Under the pieces are notes generated by a model. It saw only the letters and a list, made by a program, of their open reading frames with translations, made no database searches and was not told the DNA's origin. A stretch of DNA of 64,000 bases from an uncultured Bacteroidota bacterium (GTDB lineage Bacteria > Bacteroidota > Bacteroidia > Bacteroidales > F082), in NCBI GenBank assembly GCA_913055825.1, contig CAJXKB010000004.1, forward strand, positions 1-64,000, read 5' to 3'. Both the position numbers and the translations under genes were made by a program. Position 1 is the stretch's first letter. Every line of letters begins with the position of its first letter. Shown here in pieces: positions 52,927 to 63,179 of the stretch.

Positions 52927-54081
52927 GTGCAGTTTAAAAAGATCGTAGGCCAGCAGGCCGTAAAACAAAAACTTATAAATGCCGTAAGCGGTAACAGGGT
53001 GGCACACACTATGCTTTTTCTGGGCCCGGAAGGTGCCGGGGCATTGCCGCTTGCCATTGCTTTTGCCCAGTATGTTAATTGTACCAATAAACAAAACGGA
53101 GATAGCTGTGGAAAATGTCCTTCCTGTGTTAAATATGAAAAATTTGCCCATCCCGACCTGCATTTTATTTTTCCGACTACGACCAATGATACAGTAAAAA
53201 AAGATCCCGAATCTGCCTTGTTTACGAATGAATGGCGCGATTATTTACAGAAAAATCAAGCTTATGTGACGCAAAATGGCTGGTACGGTTATTTGGGAGT
53301 GGGAAATAAACAGGGGTCGATATATGCCAGAGATGCCAATCAGGTTATAAAAAAGCTGGGATTAAAGGCGTATGAAGCGGAATATAAGGTGGTAATTATT
53401 TATCTTGCTGAAAAGTTGAATGCATCGGCATCGAACAAACTTTTAAAGAGTTTGGAAGAACCGCCGGACAACACTTTGATTATTCTTGTGGCCGAACGTT
53501 ACGAAATGATTATCCCTACCGTTCGTTCCCGTGCACAATTGGTGAAAATTCCACGTTTGTCAAATAAAGATATTCAACAAGCGCTTCTTGCCGAAAATTT
53601 TTCAGGGTTAACTGAAGTTCAGGCAGAGCAACTGGCTGTACTGGCCAATGGAAATTGGAATCAGGCACTGGACTTAAAAGACGAAAATGATGAAAATGAG
53701 TTTAATTTTCTGAAATTCCGCGACTGGATGCGACTTTGCTTCCGTCCGGCTGATTATCTCGATTTGTATGCTTTAATTCAGGATTTATCGCGGCTGGGCC
53801 GCGAAAAACAAAAACGTTTCCTGACATATGGCTTAAAGGTGATCCACAGTTGTTTAATTGTTACTAATGGCCTTGGTGACAAAGTGCCTGCCAATGAGGA
53901 CGAAAAAAATTATTTCATCAAATTTGCCCCTTTTATCAATGCTGCCAATCAAAAACAGATATACCAACTGCTGAATGAGGCTGTTTATCATATCGAACGC
54001 AATGCCCACCCCGGCATTTTGTTTGCCGATTTAAGTTTTCAATTTATTGAATTGCTTAAGGCCGGCCGTAAATTTTCTTAA
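52927..54081 (+). CDS. holB: DNA polymerase III delta' subunit
   Basis: 384 residues, GTG start. AAA+ clamp-loader fold: MLFLGPEGAGALPLAIAFAQ is the P-loop position without the Lys, as in delta' subunits that do not bind ATP. A zinc module CTNKQNGDSCGKCPSC follows, then SNKLLKSLEEPPDNTLII and a sensor region with VRSRAQLVKIPRL. It is the wrench of the clamp loader. It leads the holB-ricT-gldH-pbp1A cluster. Confidence 0.92.
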   Translation: MQFKKIVGQQAVKQKLINAVSGNRVAHTMLFLGPEGAGALPLAIAFAQYVNCTNKQNGDSCGKCPSCVKYEKFAHPDLHFIFPTTTNDTVKKDPESALFTNEWRDYLQKNQAYVTQNGWYGYLGVGNKQGSIYARDANQVIKKLGLKAYEAEYKVVIIYLAEKLNASASNKLLKSLEEPPDNTLIILVAERYEMIIPTVRSRAQLVKIPRLSNKDIQQALLAENFSGLTEVQAEQLAVLANGNWNQALDLKDENDENEFNFLKFRDWMRLCFRPADYLDLYALIQDLSRLGREKQKRFLTYGLKVIHSCLIVTNGLGDKVPANEDEKNYFIKFAPFINAANQKQIYQLLNEAVYHIERNAHPGILFADLSFQFIELLKAGRKFS

Positions 54082-54183
54082 CTAACAATCTCAGTTCAAC
54101 CTACGATTTATACTACAGAAACAATTTCATTTTTACATGCTTTTTCATGTTATAAATGAATAATTCAAGAGTATAAATTTTTC

Positions 54184-54191
54184 TACCTTTG
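54184..54191 (+). promoter_or_regulatory. Promoter -7 element of ricT (TACCTTTG)
   Basis: Perfect TAnnTTTG. It overlaps an in-frame TTG at 54189, so translation must begin at the ATG at 54219. Confidence 0.6.
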
Positions 54192-54218
54192 TACGCACTT
54201 TATTTAAGTATCCAAACT

Positions 54219-55328
54219 ATGGATGAACAATTAAAAAACAATAATATAGAGATTAAAACTGATTCAGGCCGGGGGTGTTGTATAACTACAAGGGAAATGC
54301 CACCGGGTTCTAAAATAAACCAGTCGAGTTGTTGCAAACTGTCGTCATTTAACTGGCTTAAAGGGTATGAATCTCCGGGTAATACCCAAAAAGAAAAATT
54401 TGTCGAAGTACGATTTAAAAATGATCGTAAGGATTTCTTTTTATGTCCTGCAGAGTTAAGCTTGTCGGAAGGTGAAATTGTGGCTGTTGAGGCAAACCCC
54501 GGACATGATTTGGGAATTGTGGCGCTCACCGGGGAAGCTGTGCGTTTGCAAATGAATCGGAAAAAATATGATCCGGCACGCGTTGAAATGAAAAAGGTGT
54601 ATCGTTATGCAAGGAGTGGCGATATAGAGAAATGGCTTGATGCCATTGCGCTGGAAAAACCCGTCTTGCTTCGAACACGAAAAATTGCCGATGACCTGGA
54701 CTTGGAGATGAAGATGAACGATGTTGAGTTTCAGGGTGACAAGACCAAGGCTATTTTTTATTATACGGCTGACGAAAGGGTTGATTTTCGCCAGTTAATC
54801 CGGCGGCTGGCCGATGAATTTAAAGTACGTGTGGAGATGCGCCAGATTGGTATAAGGCAGGAAGCGGCCAAAATAGGAGGTATCGGCTCCTGCGGGCGCG
54901 AATTGTGCTGCGCTTCACATATGAGTGCCTTTAAAAGTGTTTCGACCAACTCAGCTCGTGTGCAGCAACTTTCACTTAATCCACAAAAACTCGCCGGACA
55001 GTGTGGAAAATTAAAATGCTGTTTAAATTTTGAACTGGATAATTATCAGGATGCACTTAAATCTTTTCCTGATAACCGTATTGTCCTGAAAACAAAAAAA
55101 GGACTGGCTTATTATCATAAAAGTGATGTGTTTCAGAAAATTATGTGGTATGCTTATGCTGACGAACCCAATAATTTAATGGCTATCCCCATACGGCAGG
55201 TAAAGCAGATTATTGAAATGAACAAGAAAAGAAAATTTCCTGACGATCTGGAGCATTTTGCCCGCCAGAAAGAACAAAAAGCGGTTGAAGATATAAACAA
55301 CGGTGATAATTATGTTTCTTATATTTAA
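54219..55328 (+). CDS. ricT: RicT / PSP1-domain protein
   Basis: 369 residues from the ATG at 54219. Central PSP1 domain (about 55-225) with the Cys signatures GSCGRELCCASHM and LAGQCGKLKCCLNFELDNY. In Bacillus, RicT (YaaT) joins RicA and RicF in a [4Fe-4S] complex that affects RNase Y and development. In Bacteroidota the gene is conserved next to gldH and pbp1A with unknown role. An extra N-terminal Cys pair (GRGCCITT) and SSCCKL may add metal sites. Cytoplasmic. Confidence 0.9.
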   Translation: MDEQLKNNNIEIKTDSGRGCCITTREMPPGSKINQSSCCKLSSFNWLKGYESPGNTQKEKFVEVRFKNDRKDFFLCPAELSLSEGEIVAVEANPGHDLGIVALTGEAVRLQMNRKKYDPARVEMKKVYRYARSGDIEKWLDAIALEKPVLLRTRKIADDLDLEMKMNDVEFQGDKTKAIFYYTADERVDFRQLIRRLADEFKVRVEMRQIGIRQEAAKIGGIGSCGRELCCASHMSAFKSVSTNSARVQQLSLNPQKLAGQCGKLKCCLNFELDNYQDALKSFPDNRIVLKTKKGLAYYHKSDVFQKIMWYAYADEPNNLMAIPIRQVKQIIEMNKKRKFPDDLEHFARQKEQKAVEDINNGDNYVSYI

Positions 55329-55358
55329 ATAATTTGCATTTTGCAATGTTAACAGGTG

Positions 55359-55844
55359 ATGAATATGTTTCTTTTTCGTCATAAAAGTTTGTCAATATGT
55401 TTTTTAGCTGCTGCTATTGTCTTGTTCTCGTCGTGTGGGTCAAGGGCTTTGCTCGATAGTACAGTTAAGCTTAATAATTATTGGTATAAGTTGGATGCGG
55501 CCGGTTTCAACACGGAAGTGACTGACACGGTGAGTAATTATAATTTTTATTTGAATGTGAGGCACAGTACCCATTACCGTTTCAGTAATTTGTATTTATT
55601 TTTGGAAACCCGTTTTCCAAACGGAAACAGTACACGTGATACACTGGAGCTTGTTCTGGCTAATGCTGAAGGCAAATGGTTGGGAAAAGGCTGGGGCGAC
55701 CTCCGGGAAGATCATATTTTATTAAAAAAAAATCTCCGCTTCCCCTTAAAAGGTCCTTACAGGTTTATGATTTGGCAAGCCATGCGCCGCGATACACTTA
55801 AGGGTATTTATGATGTGGGAATACAAATAATAAGGGTAAAATAA
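55359..55844 (+). CDS. gldH: Gliding motility lipoprotein GldH
   Basis: 161 residues. Lipoprotein signal with lipobox (IVLFSSCGSRALLD), then a beta-sandwich of the GldH family (YNFYLNVRHSTHYRFSNLYL, FLETRFPNG, GKWLGKGWGDLREDHILL, GPYRFMIWQAMRRDTLKGIY). GldH is required for gliding and T9SS-associated functions in Flavobacterium and fits the T9SS cargo elsewhere in the window. The gene is 30 bp after ricT and 23 bp before the PBP gene. Confidence 0.9.
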   Translation: MNMFLFRHKSLSICFLAAAIVLFSSCGSRALLDSTVKLNNYWYKLDAAGFNTEVTDTVSNYNFYLNVRHSTHYRFSNLYLFLETRFPNGNSTRDTLELVLANAEGKWLGKGWGDLREDHILLKKNLRFPLKGPYRFMIWQAMRRDTLKGIYDVGIQIIRVK

Positions 55845-55867
55845 ATTTCTAAGCCGGTACAATACCT

Positions 55868-58165
55868 ATGAATACGGAAAATATGGGATCAAACACACAA
55901 AAAAAGAAGAAATTTTTTAATTACATTACCAAATTCTGGCTTTTGTATCTCATTGGCCTTGGGTTGGTTGTTCTGCTATTTTATGGCGTAGTTTCAGAAT
56001 TTTTCGGGCCTCTGCCAACTTTTAAACAGTTAGAAAATCCGCAGACTAACCTCGCCTCTGAAGTAATCTCATCCGATGGCGTGTTGTTAGGAACGTATTA
56101 CATTGAAAACCGTTCAAATGTTACCTATCGTCAAATTTCACCTAATTTGATTAATGCGCTGATTGCCATAGAAGATGTTCGTTTTGAAGAGCATTCGGGG
56201 ATAGATGAACGTGCTTTATTGCGGGTGATTTACGGCTTAATTACAGGAAAGCACAAAGGGGGCGGGAGTACCATCACACAGCAATTGGCAAAAAACCTTT
56301 TCCCCCGCGGGCAGCACCTGAATAAATTACAACTTGTTATACGGAAATTTCAGGAATGGGTAACAGCCATAAAATTGGAACGGTATTATTCCAAAGAAGA
56401 AATTATTGCCATGTATTTAAACACGGTTTTTTTCGGACACAATTCCTACGGTATTAAATCGGCAGCAAAAACATTTTTTAACAAAACGCCTGACTCACTC
56501 AATCTTCAGGAGTCGGCACTTATGGCAGGCGTGGTGAACCTTCCCACACATTACAGCCCCATTTTACATCCTGAAAATGCATTAAAAAGACGAAATCTGG
56601 TTTTACATCAGATGTTTAAGTACGGTTTTATCAATCGTGAAACCCTCGATTCGGTACAACGTCTTCCGCTGGGAGTTGAAAATTTTGGCGTGTTAAACCA
56701 TAATGCCGGCCTGGCCCGTTATTTTCGGGAATATCTGCGTAAGCAAATGAAAATATGGTGTAAGAGCCATTTTAAAAGTAATGGGAAGGCTTACGATTTA
56801 TATAAAGACGGGCTGCGGATTTATACCACAATTGACTCACGTATGCAACGTTATGCCGAGGAAGCCGTGGCCGAACATCTTGGCAATGACTTGCAACCAA
56901 CATTTTATAAGCACTGGCAGGGACATCCTGATGCTCCTTTCGTTTTTAAAGGAGATAGCATTCAGGTGAGGCATCAGGTTCAAAATATTTTAGAACAGGC
57001 CATGCACCGTAGTCAACGCTTTAAAAAAATGAAACGGGCCGGAATTCCTGTCGATTCCATAAAAATGTCATTTGAACAGCCTGTCCACATGAAAGTATTT
57101 TCATGGCATGGTACTGTTGATACTGTAATGACACCCATGGATTCTATCCGGTATTATAAGTTTTTTCTACAAGCCGGACTCATGTCAATGGAGTCAACCA
57201 CGGGTTTTGTAAGGGCGTATGTGGGTGGAAATGATTATCGTTTTTTTAAGTACGATCATGTAACACAAGCCAAACGGCAGGTGGGCTCCACTTTTAAGCC
57301 TTTTCTTTATACTTTGGCCATGCAGGAAGGCGAGTATAGCCCCTGTTACAAAGTGCCGAATATTTCATATAGTGTTCCTCAACCCAATGGCAAATACTGG
57401 ACACCACATAATGCTGATACGAAACGTATTGGCGAGGAAGTTACCCTTAAATGGGCATTGGCCAACTCAAATAACTGGATTTCGGCCTGGCTCATTCGAC
57501 GGTTTTCTCCCCAATCGGTGATACAAATGGCCCGGAAAATGGGAGTTACTTCTCCCATTCCGGCTGTCCCTTCCATTGCGCTTGGCGTGGCCGATTTATC
57601 ACTTTATGAAATGGTTGGCGCAATGAATACTTTTGCCGATAAAGGCGTGTATATCAAGCCGGTTTTTGTTACCAAAATAGAAGATAAAAACGGAAATGTA
57701 TTGGAACGTTTTGTGCCTAAAAAAACAGAGGCGATGAGTGAAGTAACAGCTTACAAAATGATTAAATTGCTCGAAGGTGTTGTTGAAAGTGGGACAGGAA
57801 TTCGCTTGCGATACAAATACGGTTATCGAAATCCTATTGCCGGAAAAACAGGAACTACTCAAAATCAGTCGGATGGCTGGTTTATGGGGATTACCCCAAA
57901 ACTGACCACCGGTATTTGGGTAGGAGCCGAAGACCGTTCCGTCCATTTCCGAACCATTAAACTCGGACAGGGGGCAAACATGGCCTTGCCGATTTGGGCA
58001 ATTTATATGAAAAAAGTGTATGCTGATCCTTCACTCGGTATTAGCAAAAGTGATGATTTCACAAAACCATTGAAAAATATTGACGTTGAGTTCGATTGTG
58101 GAAAGTATGATAAAAAACATAAGGCTGCAACAGATATTGATGAAAACCGGAAAGATCATTTCTAA
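55868..58165 (+). CDS. Class A penicillin-binding protein 1A
   Basis: 765 residues. N-terminal membrane helix (about 25-45). GT51 glycosyltransferase domain (70-250) with catalytic Glu in IAIEDVRFEEHSG and the motif KGGGSTITQQLAKNLF. Transpeptidase domain (about 420-720) with STFKPF (SxxK, active Ser), SNN (LANSNNW) and KTGTTQN. It polymerises and cross-links peptidoglycan at the inner membrane. Last gene in the holB-ricT-gldH cluster. Confidence 0.96.
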   Translation: MNTENMGSNTQKKKKFFNYITKFWLLYLIGLGLVVLLFYGVVSEFFGPLPTFKQLENPQTNLASEVISSDGVLLGTYYIENRSNVTYRQISPNLINALIAIEDVRFEEHSGIDERALLRVIYGLITGKHKGGGSTITQQLAKNLFPRGQHLNKLQLVIRKFQEWVTAIKLERYYSKEEIIAMYLNTVFFGHNSYGIKSAAKTFFNKTPDSLNLQESALMAGVVNLPTHYSPILHPENALKRRNLVLHQMFKYGFINRETLDSVQRLPLGVENFGVLNHNAGLARYFREYLRKQMKIWCKSHFKSNGKAYDLYKDGLRIYTTIDSRMQRYAEEAVAEHLGNDLQPTFYKHWQGHPDAPFVFKGDSIQVRHQVQNILEQAMHRSQRFKKMKRAGIPVDSIKMSFEQPVHMKVFSWHGTVDTVMTPMDSIRYYKFFLQAGLMSMESTTGFVRAYVGGNDYRFFKYDHVTQAKRQVGSTFKPFLYTLAMQEGEYSPCYKVPNISYSVPQPNGKYWTPHNADTKRIGEEVTLKWALANSNNWISAWLIRRFSPQSVIQMARKMGVTSPIPAVPSIALGVADLSLYEMVGAMNTFADKGVYIKPVFVTKIEDKNGNVLERFVPKKTEAMSEVTAYKMIKLLEGVVESGTGIRLRYKYGYRNPIAGKTGTTQNQSDGWFMGITPKLTTGIWVGAEDRSVHFRTIKLGQGANMALPIWAIYMKKVYADPSLGISKSDDFTKPLKNIDVEFDCGKYDKKHKAATDIDENRKDHF

Positions 58166-58259
58166 AAAATTGCTAACTTTACATCAAACTTGCAAGGCAA
58201 AAACCATGGTGGAACTTATTCTTTGTTGATTGTACTTCTATAACTTGAAAAATTAAAAT

Positions 58260-61109
58260 ATGCTACAAACTACTATTAAATATTATAAATGCCTCGGTAT
58301 AAAGCCTGTTCCGTTACTCTTGTTGTTGATCACGGTTTTTTTGGTTTTTCCGATGAAATTTGTTGAGGCTCATGTGGCAAAAAAGGATTCGACGCATATC
58401 ATAGCTTTAATTGATTCGGCAAAAGCTAATGAATTCAAGATGAGCCTGGCTTTAGCCGATTTGGATACTGCCCGTCAGATAGCTAAACTTGTTCATTCGG
58501 AGCAATTGCTTGCCAATGTGCTTATGGAAAAAGGAAATGTTTATCTGAAAAACAGTTTGTTGGCTCAGGCAGATAGTAATTTTAGGCAGGCCAGGAGCTT
58601 AATGGATAAGTATCCCAAAAAGGAAAACTATTTGGAATTAATACGGCGGCAGGCAGTTTGTGCTTATTCTGGTGGAGATTATCAAAAGGTACTGCATTTG
58701 GCGACAGGAGGTTTAAAAGAGGCCCGGGCGCAAAAAAACCAATCGTTCACGGCTACTTTTTTTAATATTTCGGGTGTAGCCTATTCGGGAATGGAAGACC
58801 AAACTGCTGCTTTGAAATATTATTTAAAAGCATTTGACATTTTTAACCAAATGAATAATCTGGAGAAAATTGCCAGTGTGGAGGTTAATATTGGTACGAT
58901 TTATCAGACTCAGGGTAATGATGAGTTGGCTGAAAATTATTACTTAAAAGCGTTGCAAATTGGAAAAAAGATAAATGACAAACTGATAATTTCCACGGCA
59001 TTAAATAACCTTGGTGATATTTCGGCCGGACGAAATGAATTTAAAAAATCATTAAATTATTTCTTGCAGGCGTTAGAGATGAACCGAAAGATGAAAGATG
59101 ATTTCGGGATGGCCATGAGCCTGAGCAATGTGGGAGATGCTTATAAGGGCCTTAACGATGCTTCAGATGAATATTTATACTATGATTCGGCTCGAATCCT
59201 GGCAAAACAAATTGGTGACAATGTAACTTATGCATTAAGTTTAACAAATCTTGCTGAATTTTACAGTAATGAAAGAAATGATCTGCCAAAAGCTATCACA
59301 TATGGAGAGCATGCCTTGTCGGTAGCGAGGCGGGGAAACAATACTAACAACATGCTGGAGGCCTTTAAGCTGTTAAACAGCTTGTATGCGAAAGGCGGAA
59401 AATACAAGATGGCCTATTCTTTTTTGAAGAAATACAATAAACTGTATGACAGTCTCTATTCCAAAGAAAAGTCATTGCAGTTGGTTAAGCTGCAAAAACA
59501 GTACGAATTTCGTGAGAAAGACCGTGAAATGGCCCTGGCTGTTCAAAAAAAGAAAGTCTTTCAAGCCTATCTTATTGCGTCTATTCTGGCGTTGCTGGTG
59601 GTAACAGGGTTTTTCCTTTTCATTAGCCGAATACGCTTCGTAAAAAGCCGTGCATTAAAAAAGCAGAAACGGTTTGTAGATAATTTACTTGAAGAATCTG
59701 AGACTCATGTGTTGGTGCTTGATCGTTTTGCACATAACATTTATCTGAGCCCTTCATATGAGAAACATTTTGGATATAAAGTGGAGGATCGACTGGGTAA
59801 AAATGCCATGGAATTTGTCCATCCTAAGGACCAGCCGGCTTTAAAAGGATTGCTTAAGAATCTTCAGCAGGGAAAAATTACCCGGTCGGAGCTTTCTTTT
59901 CGACTTAGAAATCAAAAGGGTGAATATCGTGAGGTTAAGGGTATTGTGAAGAACATGTTAAATAATCCTGAAATTGAAGGTTTTATCCTTAACTTTTGGG
60001 ATGTTACCGATGCTAAAAAAGCTGAAATGGCATTGGAAGAAAGCGAGCGAAAATACCGGCAGATATTTAATGCCATTTCCGATATTTATTTTCGTTTGGA
60101 TAACCATGGTGTTATTACTGAGATAAGCCCTTCAGTAAAACAAGTTGCAGGCTATAAACCAACTGAAATAATTGGTAAGCCTGTAGATGATTTTATGATA
60201 CTTGATGTGGGATGGGATAAGGCCGGAAGAATGTTCTCGCGTTGGGGGCGGATTGATGATTTTGATATTATGATCAAAGCCCATGATGGCCATAAGATTC
60301 ACTGCTCATTGAATGCTCATGTGCTTCTTAATGCCGAAAAAAAACATGAGGGTTTTGAAGGAACCCTGCGTGACATCAGTACACGGGTAAAAGCGGAGCA
60401 GGAACTTAAGAAAGCCAACGAATCAAAAGATAAGATTCTCTCTATCATCGGACACGATTTAATGGGCCCTATTGGAACTCAAAAATCAATTCTTGATATG
60501 ATTTCTGATGACATTGATGATTTCTCTAAAGAAGAAATGATACAACTTATAAAAACGATGCGCCCGGCAATGGATGCAACTTTCACAATGATTGAAAACC
60601 TGTTGTCGTGGGCCCGTATTATGCGAAAAAGCATTACCCCGAATTTGACCGAAAATGATATTTATCCCATTGTAGCTAAGTCGTTCGATTTGTTAAAGCA
60701 GCAGGCACAAAAGAAAAATATACAACTGGTTTATGAAGGCAATGACGATTTTAGGGCTGTTTTTGATAAAAACCTTATGGAGATTGTTGTCAGGAATCTT
60801 TTATCAAATGCCATTAAGTTCTCAAAACCGGGAGATAAGGTGGTGGTAAAGGCTGAAAAAACAAAGGATTTTTACGAGGTGAGTGTTTCTGATCAAGGTG
60901 TTGGTATGACGGATGAAGACATCAGGAAAATTTTTAGTGAAACTGAAAAGATGGAATCAAAAATAGGAACGAATCGTGAAAAAGGAACCGGCCTGGGACT
61001 GATTATTGTAAAAGAATTTATCCAAAAAAATAATGGTCAACTTTATATTAAAAGTGAAGAGGGTAAGGGAACTACTTTTACATTTAAATTGCCAAAGGCG
61101 GGTTTGTGA
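58260..61109 (+). CDS. TPR-PAS-PAS sensor histidine kinase
   Basis: 949 residues. Signal/anchor (about 17-35), periplasmic TPR domain (about 60-400; for example SVEVNIGTIYQTQGNDELAE, ALNNLGDISAGRNEFKKSLN), membrane helix (about 435-455), then two PAS domains (about 475-590 and 595-710). HisKA carries the phospho-His in SIIGHDLMGPIG (about 731). The HATPase (about 820-945) has NAIKF, DQGVGM and GTGLGLIIVKEF boxes. No receiver domain and no adjacent response regulator, so the partner is unknown. The TPR input suggests sensing a periplasmic protein. The HisKA box reads HDLMGP where many kinases have HELRTP. Confidence 0.93.
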   Translation: MLQTTIKYYKCLGIKPVPLLLLLITVFLVFPMKFVEAHVAKKDSTHIIALIDSAKANEFKMSLALADLDTARQIAKLVHSEQLLANVLMEKGNVYLKNSLLAQADSNFRQARSLMDKYPKKENYLELIRRQAVCAYSGGDYQKVLHLATGGLKEARAQKNQSFTATFFNISGVAYSGMEDQTAALKYYLKAFDIFNQMNNLEKIASVEVNIGTIYQTQGNDELAENYYLKALQIGKKINDKLIISTALNNLGDISAGRNEFKKSLNYFLQALEMNRKMKDDFGMAMSLSNVGDAYKGLNDASDEYLYYDSARILAKQIGDNVTYALSLTNLAEFYSNERNDLPKAITYGEHALSVARRGNNTNNMLEAFKLLNSLYAKGGKYKMAYSFLKKYNKLYDSLYSKEKSLQLVKLQKQYEFREKDREMALAVQKKKVFQAYLIASILALLVVTGFFLFISRIRFVKSRALKKQKRFVDNLLEESETHVLVLDRFAHNIYLSPSYEKHFGYKVEDRLGKNAMEFVHPKDQPALKGLLKNLQQGKITRSELSFRLRNQKGEYREVKGIVKNMLNNPEIEGFILNFWDVTDAKKAEMALEESERKYRQIFNAISDIYFRLDNHGVITEISPSVKQVAGYKPTEIIGKPVDDFMILDVGWDKAGRMFSRWGRIDDFDIMIKAHDGHKIHCSLNAHVLLNAEKKHEGFEGTLRDISTRVKAEQELKKANESKDKILSIIGHDLMGPIGTQKSILDMISDDIDDFSKEEMIQLIKTMRPAMDATFTMIENLLSWARIMRKSITPNLTENDIYPIVAKSFDLLKQQAQKKNIQLVYEGNDDFRAVFDKNLMEIVVRNLLSNAIKFSKPGDKVVVKAEKTKDFYEVSVSDQGVGMTDEDIRKIFSETEKMESKIGTNREKGTGLGLIIVKEFIQKNNGQLYIKSEEGKGTTFTFKLPKAGL

Positions 61110-61320
61110 ATGGTGAGAGGGGGTTAACCTTACAGGTGGGCTTACAGATGGAAGGTTGAAGAAGATATCTTGATTTGTAGAGTAATCAGAATGTAAAATG
61201 AGCCAAAGATTTTAAATAGTAATTAGTGGCAAAGAGTAAGAACTATATTTATGAGGTTGGGGTTTGGTCCGAGCGGATGCTCGAACCAGCTTGAAGAAAA
61301 AATATAATTAAAAAAAATAA
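61110..61320. other. Intergenic region with decayed repeat
   Basis: No gene evident. At 61271-61290 lies GAGCGGATGCTCGAACCAGC, resembling the GAGCGGACGCTCGCGCTAGC repeat at 31 kb (its complement). Confidence 0.4.
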
Positions 61321-62454
61321 ATGATAAAATATCCTATGGTTGACCTGCCGGGTCAATACAAAAAAATAAAACCGGAAGTGGATGCGGCCATGGCTGAGGT
61401 AATCGCTTCGGCTTCTTTTATCAAAGGGCCGGCAGTAAAGGTATTTCAACGGCACCTCGAAGAGTATCTCGGGGTGAAACACGTTATCCCTTGCGGGAAT
61501 GGTACCGATGCCCTGCAACTTGCACTGATGGTACTTGATTTGAAACCCGGTGATGAGGTAATTACTACTTCGTTTACCTTTATTGCTACGGCTGAGGTGA
61601 TTGCCCTTTTGCATCTAAAACCCGTTTTGGTAGATGTGCTGCCCGATACGTACAACATTGACCCCGAGGCTGTTGAAAAGGCCATTGGTCCTCACACAAA
61701 AGCCATTATTCCGGTTCATCTTTTTGGGCAAACCGCAGATATGCACGCTATTTTGGAAATAGCAAAAAAGCATCACCTTTATGTGATAGAAGATACGGCG
61801 CAGGCTATTGGTGCTGATTTTACCTGCTATGAAAGCGGCAAAACCCGAAAAGCCGGAACATTAGGCGATATGGGCTGCACATCATTTTTTCCGTCAAAAA
61901 ATTTAGGTGCTTTTGGGGATGGCGGGGCTGTGTTTACCGATAATGATTCTCTGGCTGAAAAACTTCAAATGTTGGCCAATCATGGCATGAAAGTGCGGTA
62001 TTATCATGATTATGTGGGGATTAATTCGCGGCTCGACAGCTTGCAGGCAGCCATTTTGGATGTTAAACTCAAACATTTGGATGAATATGCTGCTGCCCGT
62101 CAAAAAGCAGCCGCGTTTTATGATATGGCTTTCGCCGATTGCGAAAAAATTAAAACGCCCCGAACGGCTGATTTTACAACACATGTTTATCATCAATACA
62201 CTGTGGTTTTAAAGGATGTTGATCGCACAGGGCTTATGAAGCATCTTGCCGGGAAAGGGATTGCATCGGCAGTTTATTATCCTGTGCCGCTGCACCTTCA
62301 AAAAGCTTATCGCGATGTGCGTTATGCCGAAGGTGACTTCCCGGTAACGGAAATGTTGAGCCATTCGGTTTTGTCGCTGCCCATGCATACCGAATTAACA
62401 GAAACGATCCAGCAGGAGATAGTGGATGCAGTTTTAGAATTTGTAAAGAAATAA
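61321..62454 (+). CDS. DegT/DnrJ/EryC1-family sugar aminotransferase (WbpE-like)
   Basis: 377 residues, fold-type I PLP enzyme. Substrate/PLP motifs: [37 protein letters not shown] (Asp stacking PLP) and the PLP-binding Lys in [18 protein letters not shown]-terminal [16 protein letters not shown]. The neighbour is a WbpD-like acetyltransferase, so it likely aminates UDP-3-keto-GlcNAcA to UDP-GlcNAc3NA, en route to a 2,3-diacetamido uronic acid in O-antigen or capsule. Substrate is inferred from the pair. Five bp separate the two genes. Confidence 0.9.
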   Translation: MIKYPMVDLPGQYKKIKPEVDAAMAEVIASASFIKGPAVKVFQRHLEEYLGVKHVIPCGNGTDALQLALMVLDLKPGDEVITTSFTFIATAEVIALLHLKPVLVDVLPDTYNIDPEAVEKAIGPHTKAIIPVHLFGQTADMHAILEIAKKHHLYVIEDTAQAIGADFTCYESGKTRKAGTLGDMGCTSFFPSKNLGAFGDGGAVFTDNDSLAEKLQMLANHGMKVRYYHDYVGINSRLDSLQAAILDVKLKHLDEYAAARQKAAAFYDMAFADCEKIKTPRTADFTTHVYHQYTVVLKDVDRTGLMKHLAGKGIASAVYYPVPLHLQKAYRDVRYAEGDFPVTEMLSHSVLSLPMHTELTETIQQEIVDAVLEFVKK

Positions 62455-62459
62455 AAAGT

Positions 62460-63038
62460 ATGGAAAAAGAATATTTTGCACACGAAACAGCCGTCATCGA
62501 CGAGGGTTGTGAGATTGGAAAAGGAACGAAAATCTGGCATTTCTCGCACATTATGAGTGGTTGTAAGCTTGGTGAACAGTGTAATATCGGCCAGAATGTT
62601 GTGGTTTCGCCGCAGGTGGTGTTGGGAAAAAATGTCAAAGTTCAAAATAATGTTTCTATTTACACCGGGGTGATTTGCGAAGACGATGTTTTTCTGGGTC
62701 CGTCAATGGTTTTTACCAATGTGGTGAATCCCAGAAGCAACGTAAATCGTCGTGGACAGTACACGAAAACAGTAGTGAAACACGGGGCCAGTATTGGTGC
62801 CAATGCAACCATCGTTTGTGGCAACGATATCGGTCGTTTTGCCTTTATTGGTGCAGGGGCTGTTGTTACTAAAGAAGTTCCCGATTATGCGTTGGTTGTG
62901 GGAAATCCTGCCCGTCATGCAGGATGGATGAGTGAGTACGGTCACCGTTTAAATTTTGATGAAAACGGAATGGCTGAGTGCCCCGAGAGTCATGAGAAAT
63001 ATCAACTTTTGAATGGAAAGGTGAGGAAGATAGAATAG
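62460..63038 (+). CDS. WbpD-like UDP-amino-sugar N-acetyltransferase
   Basis: 192 residues, left-handed beta-helix with hexapeptide repeats ([54 protein letters not shown]). The diagnostic WbpD/WlbB segments are [15 protein letters not shown] and [19 protein letters not shown]. It acetylates the 3-amino group of UDP-GlcNAc3NA(A) with acetyl-CoA. Forms a trimer, cytoplasmic. Clustered with the aminotransferase and galE at the start of a polysaccharide gene region. Confidence 0.9.
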   Translation: MEKEYFAHETAVIDEGCEIGKGTKIWHFSHIMSGCKLGEQCNIGQNVVVSPQVVLGKNVKVQNNVSIYTGVICEDDVFLGPSMVFTNVVNPRSNVNRRGQYTKTVVKHGASIGANATIVCGNDIGRFAFIGAGAVVTKEVPDYALVVGNPARHAGWMSEYGHRLNFDENGMAECPESHEKYQLLNGKVRKIE

Positions 63039-63055
63039 CTCGCAGAATGGAGTAT

Positions 63056-63092
63056 TAATAATGAATAATGAAAAATGAAAAATGAATAATGG
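63056..63092. repeat. Simple AATGA-type repeat
   Basis: Imperfect tandem ATGAATAATG / AAAAATGA units between the acetyltransferase and galE. A low-complexity intergenic filler, as often seen in Bacteroidota. Confidence 0.5.
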
Positions 63093-63179
63093 ATGGGATT
63101 AACGATTGTCCTGAAAAAAGTTTGCCTATTTCGGCAATTTCGTTTACTTTTATCTTCTTAATTAATAAAAGAATACAAT

